The position numbers were made by a program, and so were the translations under genes. From Corynebacterium comes (GTDB taxonomy: Bacteria > Actinomycetota > Actinomycetes > Mycobacteriales > Mycobacteriaceae), in the NCBI RefSeq assembly GCF_009734405.1, contig NZ_CP046453.1:1178001-1242000 (forward strand): a stretch of 64,000 bases of DNA. Direction: 5' to 3'. The notes below the pieces were generated by a model. The model was not told the DNA's origin and ran no database searches. It saw only the letters and a program-made list of their open reading frames with translations. Positions 35,924-45,410 of this stretch are shown here, piece by piece; positions within the stretch are counted from its first letter, which is position 1; each line of letters opens with the position of its first letter.

Positions 35924-36937
35924 GTGGTCAAGGTCGCGATCATGGGTGCGGGGTCCTGGGGCACCACCCTGGGCAAGGTCTTCGCCGACGGCGGCAACAC
36001 CGTCACCCTGTGGGCACGCCGCCCCGAACTGGCACGGCAGATCCAGGAGACCCGCGCCAACCCGGACTACCTCCCGGACATCACCCTCCCGGAGTCGGTG
36101 ACCGCCACCGACGACGCCACCCTGGCGCTGGACGGCGCGAACATCGTCATCTTCGCCGTCCCCAGCCAGACGATGCGTGACAACCTCCAGGTGTGGGCCC
36201 CGCTCCTGCCCCCCGACTCCACGCTGGTGAGCATCTCCAAGGGCGTGGAGACCGGCACCCACCTGCGCATGAGCGAGGTCATCGCCGAAATCACCGGCGC
36301 GGACACCAACCGCATCGCGGTACTCTCCGGCCCCAACCTGGCCCGGGAGATCGCCCAGGAGCAGCCCGCGGCCACCGTCATCGCCTGCGCCGACGAGAAC
36401 CGGGCCAAGCTGGTCCAGGCCGCCGTGGCCACCCCCTATCTGCGCCCGTACACCAACACCGACGTCATCGGCGTCGAACTCGGCGGTGCCTGCAAGAACG
36501 TCATCGCCCTGGCCTGCGGCGTCTCCGCGGGCCTGGGCTTCGGCGAGAACACCCTGGCCACGATCGTCACCCGCGGCCTGGCGGAGATCTCCCGCCTGGG
36601 CGACGCACTGGGGGCGGACCCGCGCACCTTCGCCGGCCTGGCCGGGCTGGGCGACCTGGTGGCCACCTGCACCTCGCCGCTCTCGCGTAACCGCTCCTTC
36701 GGCGTCCGCCTGGGCGAGGGCGGCACGCTGGAGGAGGCGAAGAAGGCCACCCACGGGCAGGTGGCGGAGGGCGTCATCTCCTCCAACTCGATCTTCCAGC
36801 TGGCGGAGGCCCACAAGGTGGAGATGCCCATCACCCAGGCCGTGTACGCCGTGTGCCACCGCGGGCTGGATGTGCGGGACATGATCGCCGCACTGATGGG
36901 TCGTTCCAAGAAGGCGGAGTACAACCCGGTAGGCTGA
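35924..36937 (+). CDS. gpsA: Glycerol-3-phosphate dehydrogenase [NAD(P)+]
   Basis: Makes sn-glycerol 3-phosphate for phospholipids from dihydroxyacetone phosphate. It has 337 aa. Rossmann motif GAGSWGTTL; substrate residues in [25 protein letters not shown] and RNRSFG. GTG 35924 follows GGGAG; an earlier in-frame codon at 35909 is less likely. ddl follows after 6 bases, giving a gpsA-ddl unit as in other corynebacteria. Confidence 0.96.
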   Translation: MVKVAIMGAGSWGTTLGKVFADGGNTVTLWARRPELARQIQETRANPDYLPDITLPESVTATDDATLALDGANIVIFAVPSQTMRDNLQVWAPLLPPDSTLVSISKGVETGTHLRMSEVIAEITGADTNRIAVLSGPNLAREIAQEQPAATVIACADENRAKLVQAAVATPYLRPYTNTDVIGVELGGACKNVIALACGVSAGLGFGENTLATIVTRGLAEISRLGDALGADPRTFAGLAGLGDLVATCTSPLSRNRSFGVRLGEGGTLEEAKKATHGQVAEGVISSNSIFQLAEAHKVEMPITQAVYAVCHRGLDVRDMIAALMGRSKKAEYNPVG

Positions 36938-36943
36938 CCCCTC

Positions 36944-38029
36944 ATGGAACAGCCACAACGCATCACGGTCGGTGTCATTTACGGCGGCCGCAGCAGCGAA
37001 CATTCAGTGTCGTGCGTGTCCGCAGGTGCGGTGATGTCGCACCTCGACCCGAGCAGGTACGTGGTGGTGCCCATCGGCATCACCCACGAGGGAATGTGGA
37101 CGGTGGGGGAATCTGACCCCACCAGACTGATGATCCGGGACGGCCAGCTGCCGTCCGTGAAACCGGGCGCGGAGCTCTCCCTCTCGCTGAACCCGGCCGA
37201 ACGTGGTCTCGTGCGCAACCTCAGCACCGGCACGGACCATGCCCGCATCGACGTCGTCTTCCCCGCACTGCACGGCCCCTTCGGCGAGGACGGCACCATC
37301 CAGGGCCTGCTCGAACTCGTGGGCATCCCGTACGTGGGCACCGGTGTGCTGTCCTCGGCGTGCGGCATGGACAAGGAGTTCACCAAGAAGCTCGCCGCCG
37401 CTGAGGGCCTGCCCATCACCGCCGAGGTGATCCTGCGTCACGGCGAAACCGACCTGAACGAGAGGCAGCGCGACCTGCTGGGCCTGCCTGTCTTCGTCAA
37501 ACCCGCCCGCGGCGGCTCCTCGATCGGTGTGTCCAAGGTCTCGGACTGGGCGGAGCTGCCGGCGGCGGTCGAGCTGGCCCGGGAGTCGGACGCCAAGGTC
37601 ATCATCGAGGCCGAGATCATCGGCGCAGAGGTCGAGGTCGGTGTGCTGGAGTACCCCGACGGCCGTCTCGTGGCCTCCGTTCCGGCGAAGCTCAACAACA
37701 CCGGCGACTCGGATGAGGGCTTCTACGGTTTCGAGACGAAGTACCTCGACAACGTGGTCACCCCCACCATCCCGGCGCCCTTCGGCCAGGAGACCAACGA
37801 CCGGATCCGCGAGATGGCGATCGAGACCTTCCGCGCACTGAACTGCCAGGGCCTGGCCCGCGTGGACTTCTTCCTCACCGATGAGGGCCCCGTGCTCAAC
37901 GAGATCAACACCATGCCGGGCTTCACCCCCATCTCGATGTACCCCCAGATGTTCGCCGCCTCGGGGGTGCCCTACGAGGAGCTTCTCGACGTCCTCATCG
38001 CTACTGCTCTCCAGTCCCAGCGGAGATAG
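36944..38029 (+). CDS. ddl: D-alanine--D-alanine ligase
   Basis: ATP-grasp ligase of 361 aa that joins two D-alanines for peptidoglycan. GGRSSEHSVSCVSA at the N-terminus, VFPALHGPFGEDGTIQG, VKPARGGSSIGVSKV and ARVDFF...NEINTMPGFTPISMYP give substrate, ATP and metal sites. No clear ribosome site. Its 3' end overlaps the convergent DUF3515 gene by 29 bases. Confidence 0.97.
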   Translation: MEQPQRITVGVIYGGRSSEHSVSCVSAGAVMSHLDPSRYVVVPIGITHEGMWTVGESDPTRLMIRDGQLPSVKPGAELSLSLNPAERGLVRNLSTGTDHARIDVVFPALHGPFGEDGTIQGLLELVGIPYVGTGVLSSACGMDKEFTKKLAAAEGLPITAEVILRHGETDLNERQRDLLGLPVFVKPARGGSSIGVSKVSDWAELPAAVELARESDAKVIIEAEIIGAEVEVGVLEYPDGRLVASVPAKLNNTGDSDEGFYGFETKYLDNVVTPTIPAPFGQETNDRIREMAIETFRALNCQGLARVDFFLTDEGPVLNEINTMPGFTPISMYPQMFAASGVPYEELLDVLIATALQSQRR

Positions 38030-38927
38030 CCTCACCCAGCTCGACGACGGCCGCGTTGCCGGTCGCCTGCGGGACGCTGACGGCGACGTCCACGTCCCTG
38101 CCCAGGGCGAACCAGGTCGAGGACGTGGTTCCGTTGGCCAGGGTGGTGTCCTCGAACCAGACGATGTCGTTGACCTGGTTGAGCTGGATGCCCGGCTGGT
38201 AGTTCTCCGGCGGGGCGACGCCGCAGCGCAGGACGACCGGCTCGAGGCCGTTGGCGGTCCAGGCCGCGGTGAGGGGCTCGGCGACGTCGATACGCGAGTA
38301 CTCCTCGGCGAGGGTGTCCGGCAGGTTGGCCATCAGCTCCCCGCACCGGGCAGTGTCACCGCCCGCGAGCAGGGACAACGGGGCGGGGAAGGTGTCATGG
38401 ACCGTGGCCGCCAGCGCGGAGGCTCCGAGGCCCTCGACCGGGTTGTCCGCGCGACCCAGGGACTCCTCGTCCGCGGTGACGGCGATGACCGGGGTGCGGT
38501 CGACGGTGAACCAGGAGGCCAGGGTGGAACCGGGCGTGGCGTCGGTGATCAGCAGCCACTCGACGCCGTCGATCGTCTCGGTCGGGGCGTAGTCGGTGTA
38601 CTGCAGCGGCAGCTCGACGCCGCAGCGCAGTGTCACGCGTTCCACGGAGCTGGAGGCCCAGGCGGCGACGCCATCGGGGGCGGGCTCGGCGATCTCGGCG
38701 CGGTCGTGGCCGATGAGCTCATCAGGCAGGCCGGCGATGAAGTCGCTGCACTCCCGGGAGTCCGCCAGGGGGGCGGGCAGGTCGCTCATGGACACCGGCT
38801 GTTTGGCGGCACGATCGAACACCAGCTTCGCACCGATGACGACCCCGAGGACCAGGGCGACTGCGAGGACCAGGGCGAGGTAGATGGCGGTTCGGCTGGA
38901 GCGACTAGGTTGATAAGTGGAGCTCAT
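38001..38927 (-). CDS. Membrane-anchored protein with two tandem DUF3515 domains
   Basis: Protein of 308 aa: a short cytoplasmic start, one membrane helix (about residues 14-36) and an outer part with two copies of one domain. Copy 1 (about 55-165) reads CSDFIAGLPDEL ... VERVTLRCGVE ... ASWFTVDRTPVIAVTAD. Copy 2 (about 195-300) reads CGELMANLPDTL ... LEPVVLRCGVA ... STWFALGRDVDVAVSVP. Each has a Cys pair likely to form a disulfide. DUF3515 proteins beside ddl and thiL normally have a single copy, from memory. Role unknown. ATG 38927 chosen; the gene is divergent from thiL. Confidence 0.82.
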   Translation of the reverse strand: MSSTYQPSRSSRTAIYLALVLAVALVLGVVIGAKLVFDRAAKQPVSMSDLPAPLADSRECSDFIAGLPDELIGHDRAEIAEPAPDGVAAWASSSVERVTLRCGVELPLQYTDYAPTETIDGVEWLLITDATPGSTLASWFTVDRTPVIAVTADEESLGRADNPVEGLGASALAATVHDTFPAPLSLLAGGDTARCGELMANLPDTLAEEYSRIDVAEPLTAAWTANGLEPVVLRCGVAPPENYQPGIQLNQVNDIVWFEDTTLANGTTSSTWFALGRDVDVAVSVPQATGNAAVVELGEAISAGTGEQ

Positions 38928-38955
38928 GAACTGGAAGTCTATCGAAAGGGATGGC

Positions 38956-39924
38956 GTGACCATCTTCCCCGCCCATTATTCCGGCCCGACGCTCGGGGAG
39001 GTCGGCGAACACGGGACGATTGAGGCGATCGTCGCTGCGGCACCCTCGTCCCGCAACGGCGATGACGCCGCGGTGCTCAACCACGCCTCACCGAACTCCC
39101 GGGCGGTGGCCACGACGGACATGCTCATCGAGGGCCGCCACTTCCGGGCGGACTGGTCGACGCCGGAGGAGATCGGCCAGAAGTCCATCGTGCAGAACTT
39201 CGCCGACGTGGAGGCCATGGGCGCCCGACCGGTCGCCGCACTCCTGGCGGTGTCCGCCCCGCTGTACACGCCGGTGTCCTACATCCGGGGGATCGCCGCC
39301 GGCATCGCCGAGCGGGTGGGGGAGTACTCCGCGGAACTCGTCGGGGGTGATCTGACGGCGGGGGATCAGCTGGTGCTCTCGGTCACCGCGATCGGTTCCC
39401 TGGGCGGCTCGCGCCCCGAGCTCACTCTCAACCGCGCCCGACCAGGGCAGCGTGTGGTGGCCCACGGCAGGATCGGCTGGTCCGCCGCCGGACTGGCCCT
39501 CCTGAGGCATTTCGGCCGGGAGGGGGTGCCCGGGCAATTCGCCCCGCTTGTCGACGCCCACTGCGCCCCCCGCCTCAACCCCGGCCGCGGCGTGATCGCG
39601 CGCGCCACCGGGGCGACCGCCATGACGGACAACTCGGACGGTCTCGTCGTGGACCTGAACACCATCGCACGCCGCTCCGGGGTGGGCATCGACCTGCACT
39701 CCGCCGACATCGCGCCTGAGCCCCTGCTCGTCGAGGCCGCCGAGCTGCTGGGGGCGGACCCGTGGGAGTGGGTCCTGTCCGGTGGGGAGGACCACACCCT
39801 GCTGGCCACCACTGCGGGAGACCCGCCCTCGGGTTTCCGCGCCATCGGCCGGGTGGTGCGCGGTGACGGGGTCAGCGTCGACGGCGCCGCGCCGAAGTAC
39901 GACTACGGGTGGGTGAGTTTCTGA
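38956..39924 (+). CDS. thiL: Thiamine-monophosphate kinase
   Basis: Phosphorylates thiamine monophosphate to thiamine diphosphate with [36 protein letters not shown] and [11 protein letters not shown] are the family motifs. GTG 38956 has GAAAGGG 5 bases upstream, giving 322 aa; upstream in-frame ATG 38926 and GTG 38917 would overlap the divergent DUF3515 start. The stop lies 2 bases before ung. Confidence 0.94.
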   Translation: MTIFPAHYSGPTLGEVGEHGTIEAIVAAAPSSRNGDDAAVLNHASPNSRAVATTDMLIEGRHFRADWSTPEEIGQKSIVQNFADVEAMGARPVAALLAVSAPLYTPVSYIRGIAAGIAERVGEYSAELVGGDLTAGDQLVLSVTAIGSLGGSRPELTLNRARPGQRVVAHGRIGWSAAGLALLRHFGREGVPGQFAPLVDAHCAPRLNPGRGVIARATGATAMTDNSDGLVVDLNTIARRSGVGIDLHSADIAPEPLLVEAAELLGADPWEWVLSGGEDHTLLATTAGDPPSGFRAIGRVVRGDGVSVDGAAPKYDYGWVSF

Positions 39925-39926
39925 TC

Positions 39927-40571
39927 ATGCTTCCCGTGCACCCCACCTGGCAGCCGGTGCTGGCCCCGGTCGAGGACCAGATCCACGCGCTCGGTGATTT
40001 CCTGCGCACCGAACCGGCGTTCCTCCCCGAGGGCGATGACATCCTGCGCGCCTTCCAGGACCCCTTCGACGAGGTCAAGGTCCTGATCCTCGGCCAGGAC
40101 CCGTACCCCACCCCGGGCCACCCCATGGGCCTGAGTTTCTCCACCCGCCCCGGGGTGCGGCCCCTGCCGCGCAGCCTGGCCAACATCTACCGCGAACTCA
40201 ACGCCGACCTCGGCCTGCCGATCCCGGAGGACGGCGACCTGTCCGCCTGGTCCCGTCAGGGAGTACTGCTGCTCAACCGGGTGCTCACCGTGCGGCCCGG
40301 TGAAGCCGCGTCGCACCGGGGCAGGGGCTGGGAGGCGGTGACGGAGACGGCGATCCGGGCGCTCGTCGAGCGGCGGCAGCCCCTGGTGGCGATCCTCTGG
40401 GGACGCGATGCCCAGACGGCCGCGCGTGTCCTGGGGGACACCCCCCGCATCGAGTCCCCCCATCCCTCCCCGTTGTCGGCTTCCCGGGGTTTCTTCGGCT
40501 CCCGGCCCTTTTCCCGGGCGAATGAGCTTCTCGTGTCTGTTGGAGCGGAAGAGGTAGACTGGCGGCTGTAG
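39927..40571 (+). CDS. ung: Uracil-DNA glycosylase (family 1)
   Basis: Removes uracil from DNA. It has 214 aa. Catalytic water-activating motif [18 protein letters not shown] and the DNA-intercalation motif [17 protein letters not shown] are intact. ATG 39927 follows GGGTGAG. A GTG 18 bases upstream inside thiL is possible. It belongs to a thiL-ung-DAK-recG string with gaps of 2-11 bases. Confidence 0.96.
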   Translation: MLPVHPTWQPVLAPVEDQIHALGDFLRTEPAFLPEGDDILRAFQDPFDEVKVLILGQDPYPTPGHPMGLSFSTRPGVRPLPRSLANIYRELNADLGLPIPEDGDLSAWSRQGVLLLNRVLTVRPGEAASHRGRGWEAVTETAIRALVERRQPLVAILWGRDAQTAARVLGDTPRIESPHPSPLSASRGFFGSRPFSRANELLVSVGAEEVDWRL

Positions 40572-40582
40572 ACTACGGCGTT

Positions 40583-42016
40583 ATGTCCCATCCGCGAGAG
40601 CTAGACGGCAGCCGACTCCACGACTGGGCGGTCCGGGCCGTCGCCGAGCTGTCCGCCCGCCGCGCGGAGATCAACGCCCTCAACGTCTTCCCGGTGCCGG
40701 ACGCGGACACCGGTTCCAACATGGCCCACACCATGGAAGCCGCCCTCGCGGAGGCCGGACGACTGACCGGGGAGCCGGGCGTCGCTGAGGTCGCCCGCGC
40801 CCTGGCCATCGGCAGCGTGCGGGGCGCGCGCGGCAACTCCGGACTCGTCCTCAGCCAGGTCCTGCGCGCCATCGCGGATTCCACCAACCACGGGAACGTC
40901 GACGGCACCTGCATCGCCCAGGCGCTCACCCTGGCGGTGAAACTCGTGGACCGCGCCATCGCGGAACCGGTCGAGGGCACCGTGATCACCGTGCTCCGGG
41001 CCGCCGCCGTCGCCGCGGAAGCCGCCGGCCGGGAACTCGAAGCGGTGGTTCTCGCGGCCGTCGCCGCCGCCCGCACCGCCCTGGCCAACACCCCCTCGCA
41101 GCTCGACGTGCTGCGTGAGGCCGGGGTGGTCGACGCCGGGGGAGCCGGGTTCGTCGTCCTGCTGGAGGCCCTGCTCGCGGAAATCGAGGGCACGACAGTC
41201 ACCGCCCCCACCGCGGAGACCCCCGTCCAGTCCGGCCCCGAGCTGGAGGTCATGTTCTTCTTCCACGGCGACCTGGGTGCCCTGGAACCGGCGTTGTCCG
41301 GCCTGGGCAACAGCCTGGTCATCGCGCGCGCCGATGAAACCAGCGGCCGGGTGCACATCCATTCGCACGTCGCCGGCCGGATCATCGAGACGGCTTTCGC
41401 GGCGGGTGCGGTCTCTGACCTGCGGCTCGAGGTGCTTCCCGACGCCCCGCAGGTCGCCACCCCACGCCGCGTCGTCGTCGCCGTCACCCCGGCGGGATCC
41501 GTCGCTGATCTGTACCGCGAGGCGGGCGCGGTCGTCGTCACACCCGGTGAGAACGTCGTCTCCGACATCCTCTCCGAGGTCCGCCACTCCAGCGCACAGG
41601 AACTGATCCTGCTGCCCAACGGGCTCCTCGACCACCGTCAGCTCATCTCCGTCGAACGCGCCACCCACGCCTTCGAACAGTCCATCACCATCGTGCCCAC
41701 CGGGCGGCTGGTCTCCGGTATCGCGGCCCTGAGCGTCCACGACGCCCAGGCACCCATCGGGGTGGCGGCATACACCATGTCCGAGGCAGCGGCGTCGATG
41801 CGCACGACGATTGTCACCCCAGACGACGTCACCACCACCGTCGAGGCCGCCGTGGAAGCCGCCTGCCGGGCCCTGCTCGCCGAAGGGGGCGAGCACGTGA
41901 TCCTGCTGACGGGGACGCAGATGGACGTCGAGAAGCTCGCTGAGGTGCTGAAGGTGGACGTCATGGCGTTCCCGGCCGACGGGCTGTGCCATCTGGTGGA
42001 GATCGGGGTCGAGTAG
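40583..42016 (+). CDS. DAK/DegV-type fatty-acid kinase-like protein (FakA/YloV family)
   Basis: Protein of 477 aa. The N-terminal DhaL/DAK2 nucleotide domain has NALNVFPVPDADTGSNMAHTM and GSVRGARGNSGLVLSQ. The C-terminal DAK1-like domain contains HIHSHVAGRIIE and the thiol/acyl interaction region. In Firmicutes this protein (FakA) phosphorylates fatty acids held by DegV-type FakB. It commonly sits beside recG in actinobacteria. No FakB gene is in the window. Confidence 0.9.
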   Translation: MSHPRELDGSRLHDWAVRAVAELSARRAEINALNVFPVPDADTGSNMAHTMEAALAEAGRLTGEPGVAEVARALAIGSVRGARGNSGLVLSQVLRAIADSTNHGNVDGTCIAQALTLAVKLVDRAIAEPVEGTVITVLRAAAVAAEAAGRELEAVVLAAVAAARTALANTPSQLDVLREAGVVDAGGAGFVVLLEALLAEIEGTTVTAPTAETPVQSGPELEVMFFFHGDLGALEPALSGLGNSLVIARADETSGRVHIHSHVAGRIIETAFAAGAVSDLRLEVLPDAPQVATPRRVVVAVTPAGSVADLYREAGAVVVTPGENVVSDILSEVRHSSAQELILLPNGLLDHRQLISVERATHAFEQSITIVPTGRLVSGIAALSVHDAQAPIGVAAYTMSEAAASMRTTIVTPDDVTTTVEAAVEAACRALLAEGGEHVILLTGTQMDVEKLAEVLKVDVMAFPADGLCHLVEIGVE

Positions 42017-42018
42017 CG

Positions 42019-44127
42019 GTGCTCGGCTGGACCGACGACCGGCTGCTCGCCGACGTCCTCCCCGGGAAGGAGGCGACGGCCATGACCAGGGCCCTCGGGT
42101 ACGTCACCTGCCAGGACCTGCTCGAACACACCCCGCGCGCCTGGTCACGCCACGGTTCGGGCGTGCTCGCCGAGGACGCCCTCGAGGGCGACATGATCAC
42201 GTGCGTCGGCGAGGTCATCGCGGTACGGGAATTCCACACCCGCGAGGGCAGGACGATCACCCGGTTGACCGTCAACGACGGACGCACCGTCTTCAGCGCC
42301 TCCTTCTTCAACTCCGCCTACGTCACCCGGGTCCTGCGCCAGGGCTCGAAGGCGATGTTCTCCGGGAAGCTGAAGTTCTACCGGGGCGAGCCGCAGCTGC
42401 AGCACCCTGATTTCCTCATCCTGCCCGGCCCGGGCGAGAAGGCCGCAGGCAGTGGCTCGCTGAAGACCTTCGCGTTGTACGGCGACCCCGACGAGCAGCT
42501 CCGCGACCTCGACTACGTGCCCATCTACCCCGCGACGGCGAAAATGGCGTCCTGGCGCATCATGGCCGCCGTCCGGCACATCCTGCGCACCCTCGACCCG
42601 GTGCCGGAGCCCCTCGGCGAGGTCCCGGCCGGTCACGTCAGCTTCGACGAGGCGATCCGTGGCGTTCATTTCCCCGGCCCAGAAGGCCCCGAGCCGCACC
42701 TGGAGCGGCTCAAGTACAACGAGGCGCTCACACTCGGACTGGTCATGGCGCTGCGTCGCCTGGAGACCATGCGCCGCAACGCCCCCGCCCTGCCCCCGGT
42801 CGAGGACGGCCACCGCACCCGACTGCTCTCGCATCTCCCTTACGAGCTGACCGAGGGCCAGCGCACCGTCATCGGGGAGATCGGGCAGGACCTGAGCAGG
42901 GGCGAACCCATGAGCCGGCTCCTGCAGGGCGAGGTCGGCTCGGGCAAGACGGTCGTCTCCCTGGTGGCCATGCTCCAGGCCGTCGACGCCGGCCACCAGT
43001 GCGCCCTGCTCGCGCCCACCGAGGTCCTCGCCGCCCAGCACGCACGCACCCTCACCGCCCTGCTTGCCGACGCCGCCGTCCCCGCCACCGTCGTCCCCCT
43101 CACCGGCTCCATGCCCGTGGCGGTGAAACGCCAGGCCCTGCTGGACATCATCTCCGGGCAGGCCGACATCGTGGTGGGCACCCACGCACTCATCCAGGAC
43201 ACGGTCGAGTTCTTCGACCTCGGGCTGGTGGTCGTCGATGAGCAGCACCGCTTCGGCGTCGAACAGCGGGCCCGGCTGCGCGCCAAGGGCCGCGACGGAC
43301 AGACGCCGCACCTGCTGGTCATGACGGCCACCCCCATCCCGCGCACCATCGCCATGACGGTGTTCGGCGACCTCGAGGTCTCCACGCTGCGCGAGCTGCC
43401 CGGCGGCCGACGCCCCATCGAATCGGTCGTGGTGCCCGAGTACCGGCCCACCTGGGTGCGACGCGCCATCACCCGCATCGGGGAGGAGGTCGAGGCCGGC
43501 CGGCAGGCCTACGTCGTGTGCCCGCGGATCGAGGGCGAGGGCGGCGTCCTCCAGGTGTTCGAGATCCTCGGCCACGGCCCCTTCCGTGATTTCGTCGTCG
43601 GCTACCTCCACGGCCGGATGTCGGGCGAGGAGAAGGACTCCGTCATGAGCCGTTTCGCGGCCGGGGAGATCCAGATCCTCGTGGCCACCACCGTCATCGA
43701 GGTCGGCGTCGACGTGCCCAACGCCACCGTCATGCTCATCCGCGAGGCCGAGAACTTCGGGGTCTCCCAGCTCCACCAGTTGCGCGGCCGCGTCGGCCGT
43801 GGCGACCACGCCTCCCTCTGCATCTTCCACACCCTCGCCGAGGAGGACTCCGAGGCCGACCGACGCATCCGCGACGTCGCCGCGACCTCCGACGGCTTCC
43901 TGCTCGCCGAACTCGACCTCATCCACCGTCAGGAGGGTGACGTCCTGGGCACCAGCCAGTCCGGCACCGCCCGCACCGTCCGGCTGCTCAACCTGCTGGA
44001 GGACTACGCCATCATCGAACGCGCCACCAGCGACGCCGCCGTGCTCGTCGACAGGCATCCGCTGCTCGCCCAGCGACTGGTCCTGGAGATCGACCGCACT
44101 GACCGGGAGTTCCTGGAGAAGAGTTAG
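42019..44127 (+). CDS. recG: ATP-dependent DNA helicase RecG
   Basis: Branch-migrating helicase that regresses stalled forks and processes Holliday junctions; 702 aa. An N-terminal wedge/OB domain (about 1-150) is followed by helicase motifs I GEVGSGKT, II VVDEQHRFG (DEQH) and III MTATPIPRT, and VI QLRGRVGRG with the TRG region after it. GTG 42019 lies 2 bases after the DAK gene stop and removes an unrelated upstream extension. Confidence 0.96.
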   Translation: MLGWTDDRLLADVLPGKEATAMTRALGYVTCQDLLEHTPRAWSRHGSGVLAEDALEGDMITCVGEVIAVREFHTREGRTITRLTVNDGRTVFSASFFNSAYVTRVLRQGSKAMFSGKLKFYRGEPQLQHPDFLILPGPGEKAAGSGSLKTFALYGDPDEQLRDLDYVPIYPATAKMASWRIMAAVRHILRTLDPVPEPLGEVPAGHVSFDEAIRGVHFPGPEGPEPHLERLKYNEALTLGLVMALRRLETMRRNAPALPPVEDGHRTRLLSHLPYELTEGQRTVIGEIGQDLSRGEPMSRLLQGEVGSGKTVVSLVAMLQAVDAGHQCALLAPTEVLAAQHARTLTALLADAAVPATVVPLTGSMPVAVKRQALLDIISGQADIVVGTHALIQDTVEFFDLGLVVVDEQHRFGVEQRARLRAKGRDGQTPHLLVMTATPIPRTIAMTVFGDLEVSTLRELPGGRRPIESVVVPEYRPTWVRRAITRIGEEVEAGRQAYVVCPRIEGEGGVLQVFEILGHGPFRDFVVGYLHGRMSGEEKDSVMSRFAAGEIQILVATTVIEVGVDVPNATVMLIREAENFGVSQLHQLRGRVGRGDHASLCIFHTLAEEDSEADRRIRDVAATSDGFLLAELDLIHRQEGDVLGTSQSGTARTVRLLNLLEDYAIIERATSDAAVLVDRHPLLAQRLVLEIDRTDREFLEKS

Positions 44128-44137
44128 AGTGTGGGGC

Positions 44138-44347
44138 ATGGATATCTGTGCCCCCTTCGCCGGCATCGTGCGTTATCACGTCGCTGCCGGAGATACCGTT
44201 GACACCGGTGACACGCTGGCCACCGTCGAGGCCGTCAAACTTGAGGCGCCGGTCCTCGCGCCGGGTCCCGGCACCGTCGGCACGCTCGCCAGAGACGATT
44301 TCTCTGACGTCGTCGGCGGCGAGCTGCTCCTGGAGGTCACCGAATGA
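44138..44347 (+). CDS. Free-standing biotin/lipoyl-attachment domain protein
   Basis: A 69-aa single domain. MDICAPFAGIVRYHVAAGDTVDTGDTLATVEAVKLEAPVLAPGPGTVG aligns with biotin carboxyl carrier domains, with Lys34 in EAVKLE replacing the usual AMKM context, so modification is possible but not certain. It lies 10 bases after recG and overlaps rsmD by four bases (ATGA). No carboxylase gene is nearby. Confidence 0.8.
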   Translation: MDICAPFAGIVRYHVAAGDTVDTGDTLATVEAVKLEAPVLAPGPGTVGTLARDDFSDVVGGELLLEVTE

Positions 44348-44919
44348 CCCGCATCATCTCCGGTGAGGCCCGTGGCCGCAGGATCAAGGTCCCGCCCGAG
44401 GGCACCCGCCCCACCTCCGACCGTGCCAGGGAGGGACTGTTCTCCTCCCTGCAGGTGCGCTTCGGCTTCAACGACGCCCGGGTCCTGGACCTCTTCGCCG
44501 GATCCGGCGCCCTCGGCCTCGAGGCGGCCTCGCGTGGCGCGGCCGAGGTCGTGCTCGTGGAGAACGACCACGCTGCGGTTGAGGTCATCCGGCACAACGC
44601 GGGCGTCGTGAAGCATCCGGCGGTGCGGATCGAGGAGATGAAGGCGTCGACCTACCTGGCGAATGCGCCGCGCGACTACTTCGACATGGTGCTCGCTGAC
44701 CCGCCCTACGAACTCGCCGACGAGTCCGTCCGCGAGATGCTCGAGGCACTGGAACCCGCGCTCATCGACGGCGCCGCAGTTGTCGTCGAACGCCACGTCT
44801 CCTCGCCCGAGACCGACTGGCCCGCAGGCTACGAACCCACCACCCAGAAGCTGAAGAAACGCACCTACGGCATCGCACGCATGGACATGGCCGTCTACCG
44901 CCGAAAGGATCCCCAGTGA
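44344..44919 (+). CDS. rsmD: 16S rRNA (guanine-966-N2)-methyltransferase
   Basis: SAM-dependent methylase of 191 aa that modifies G966 of 16S rRNA. GEARGRRIKVP, RPTSDRAREGLF, the SAM loop DLFAGSGALGLEAASRGA and the catalytic ADPPYEL are characteristic. Overlaps by four bases both the upstream biotinyl gene and the downstream coaD, indicating an operon. Confidence 0.95.
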   Translation: MTRIISGEARGRRIKVPPEGTRPTSDRAREGLFSSLQVRFGFNDARVLDLFAGSGALGLEAASRGAAEVVLVENDHAAVEVIRHNAGVVKHPAVRIEEMKASTYLANAPRDYFDMVLADPPYELADESVREMLEALEPALIDGAAVVVERHVSSPETDWPAGYEPTTQKLKKRTYGIARMDMAVYRRKDPQ

Positions 44920-45401
44920 AAGCCGTCTGCCCAGGTTCCTTCGACCCGGTGACCATGGGCCACCTGGACATCTACCGCCGCGCCGCCGCCCACTACGACG
45001 AGCTGGTCGTGCTGGTGACCGGCAACCCCAGCAAGAAGTCGGGCCTTTTCACCATCGAGGAGCGGATGGAACTCATCCGCGAGGTGACCAGCGACGTCCC
45101 CAACATCCGCGTCGACTGGTGGGGTGGCCTGCTCGTCGACTACACCACCAGGAACGACATCTCCGCCCTGGTCAAAGGCCTGCGCACCGCGCTCGACTAC
45201 GAGTACGAGCTGCCGATGGCACAGATGAATCGGCGCCTCACCGGCATCGACACCTTCTTCCTGCTCACCGACGAGAAGTACGGTTACATCTCGTCGTCGC
45301 TGCTCAAGGAGGTGGCAAAGTACGGCGGGGACGTGCACGGTCTGCTTCCCGACGTCGTCGTCGATGCGGTCAAGGAAAAGTACCGTACCCTCAACGGGTA
45401 G
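44916..45401 (+). CDS. coaD: Phosphopantetheine adenylyltransferase
   Basis: Penultimate step of coenzyme A synthesis, joining AMP to 4'-phosphopantetheine. It has 161 aa. CPGSFDPVTMGHLDIYRRA holds the T/HxGH site, and ISSSLLKEVAKYGGDV the C-terminal active-site motif. GTG start at 44916 overlaps the rsmD stop. Confidence 0.97.
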   Translation: MKAVCPGSFDPVTMGHLDIYRRAAAHYDELVVLVTGNPSKKSGLFTIEERMELIREVTSDVPNIRVDWWGGLLVDYTTRNDISALVKGLRTALDYEYELPMAQMNRRLTGIDTFFLLTDEKYGYISSSLLKEVAKYGGDVHGLLPDVVVDAVKEKYRTLNG

Positions 45402-45410
45402 TCTGTTCGG

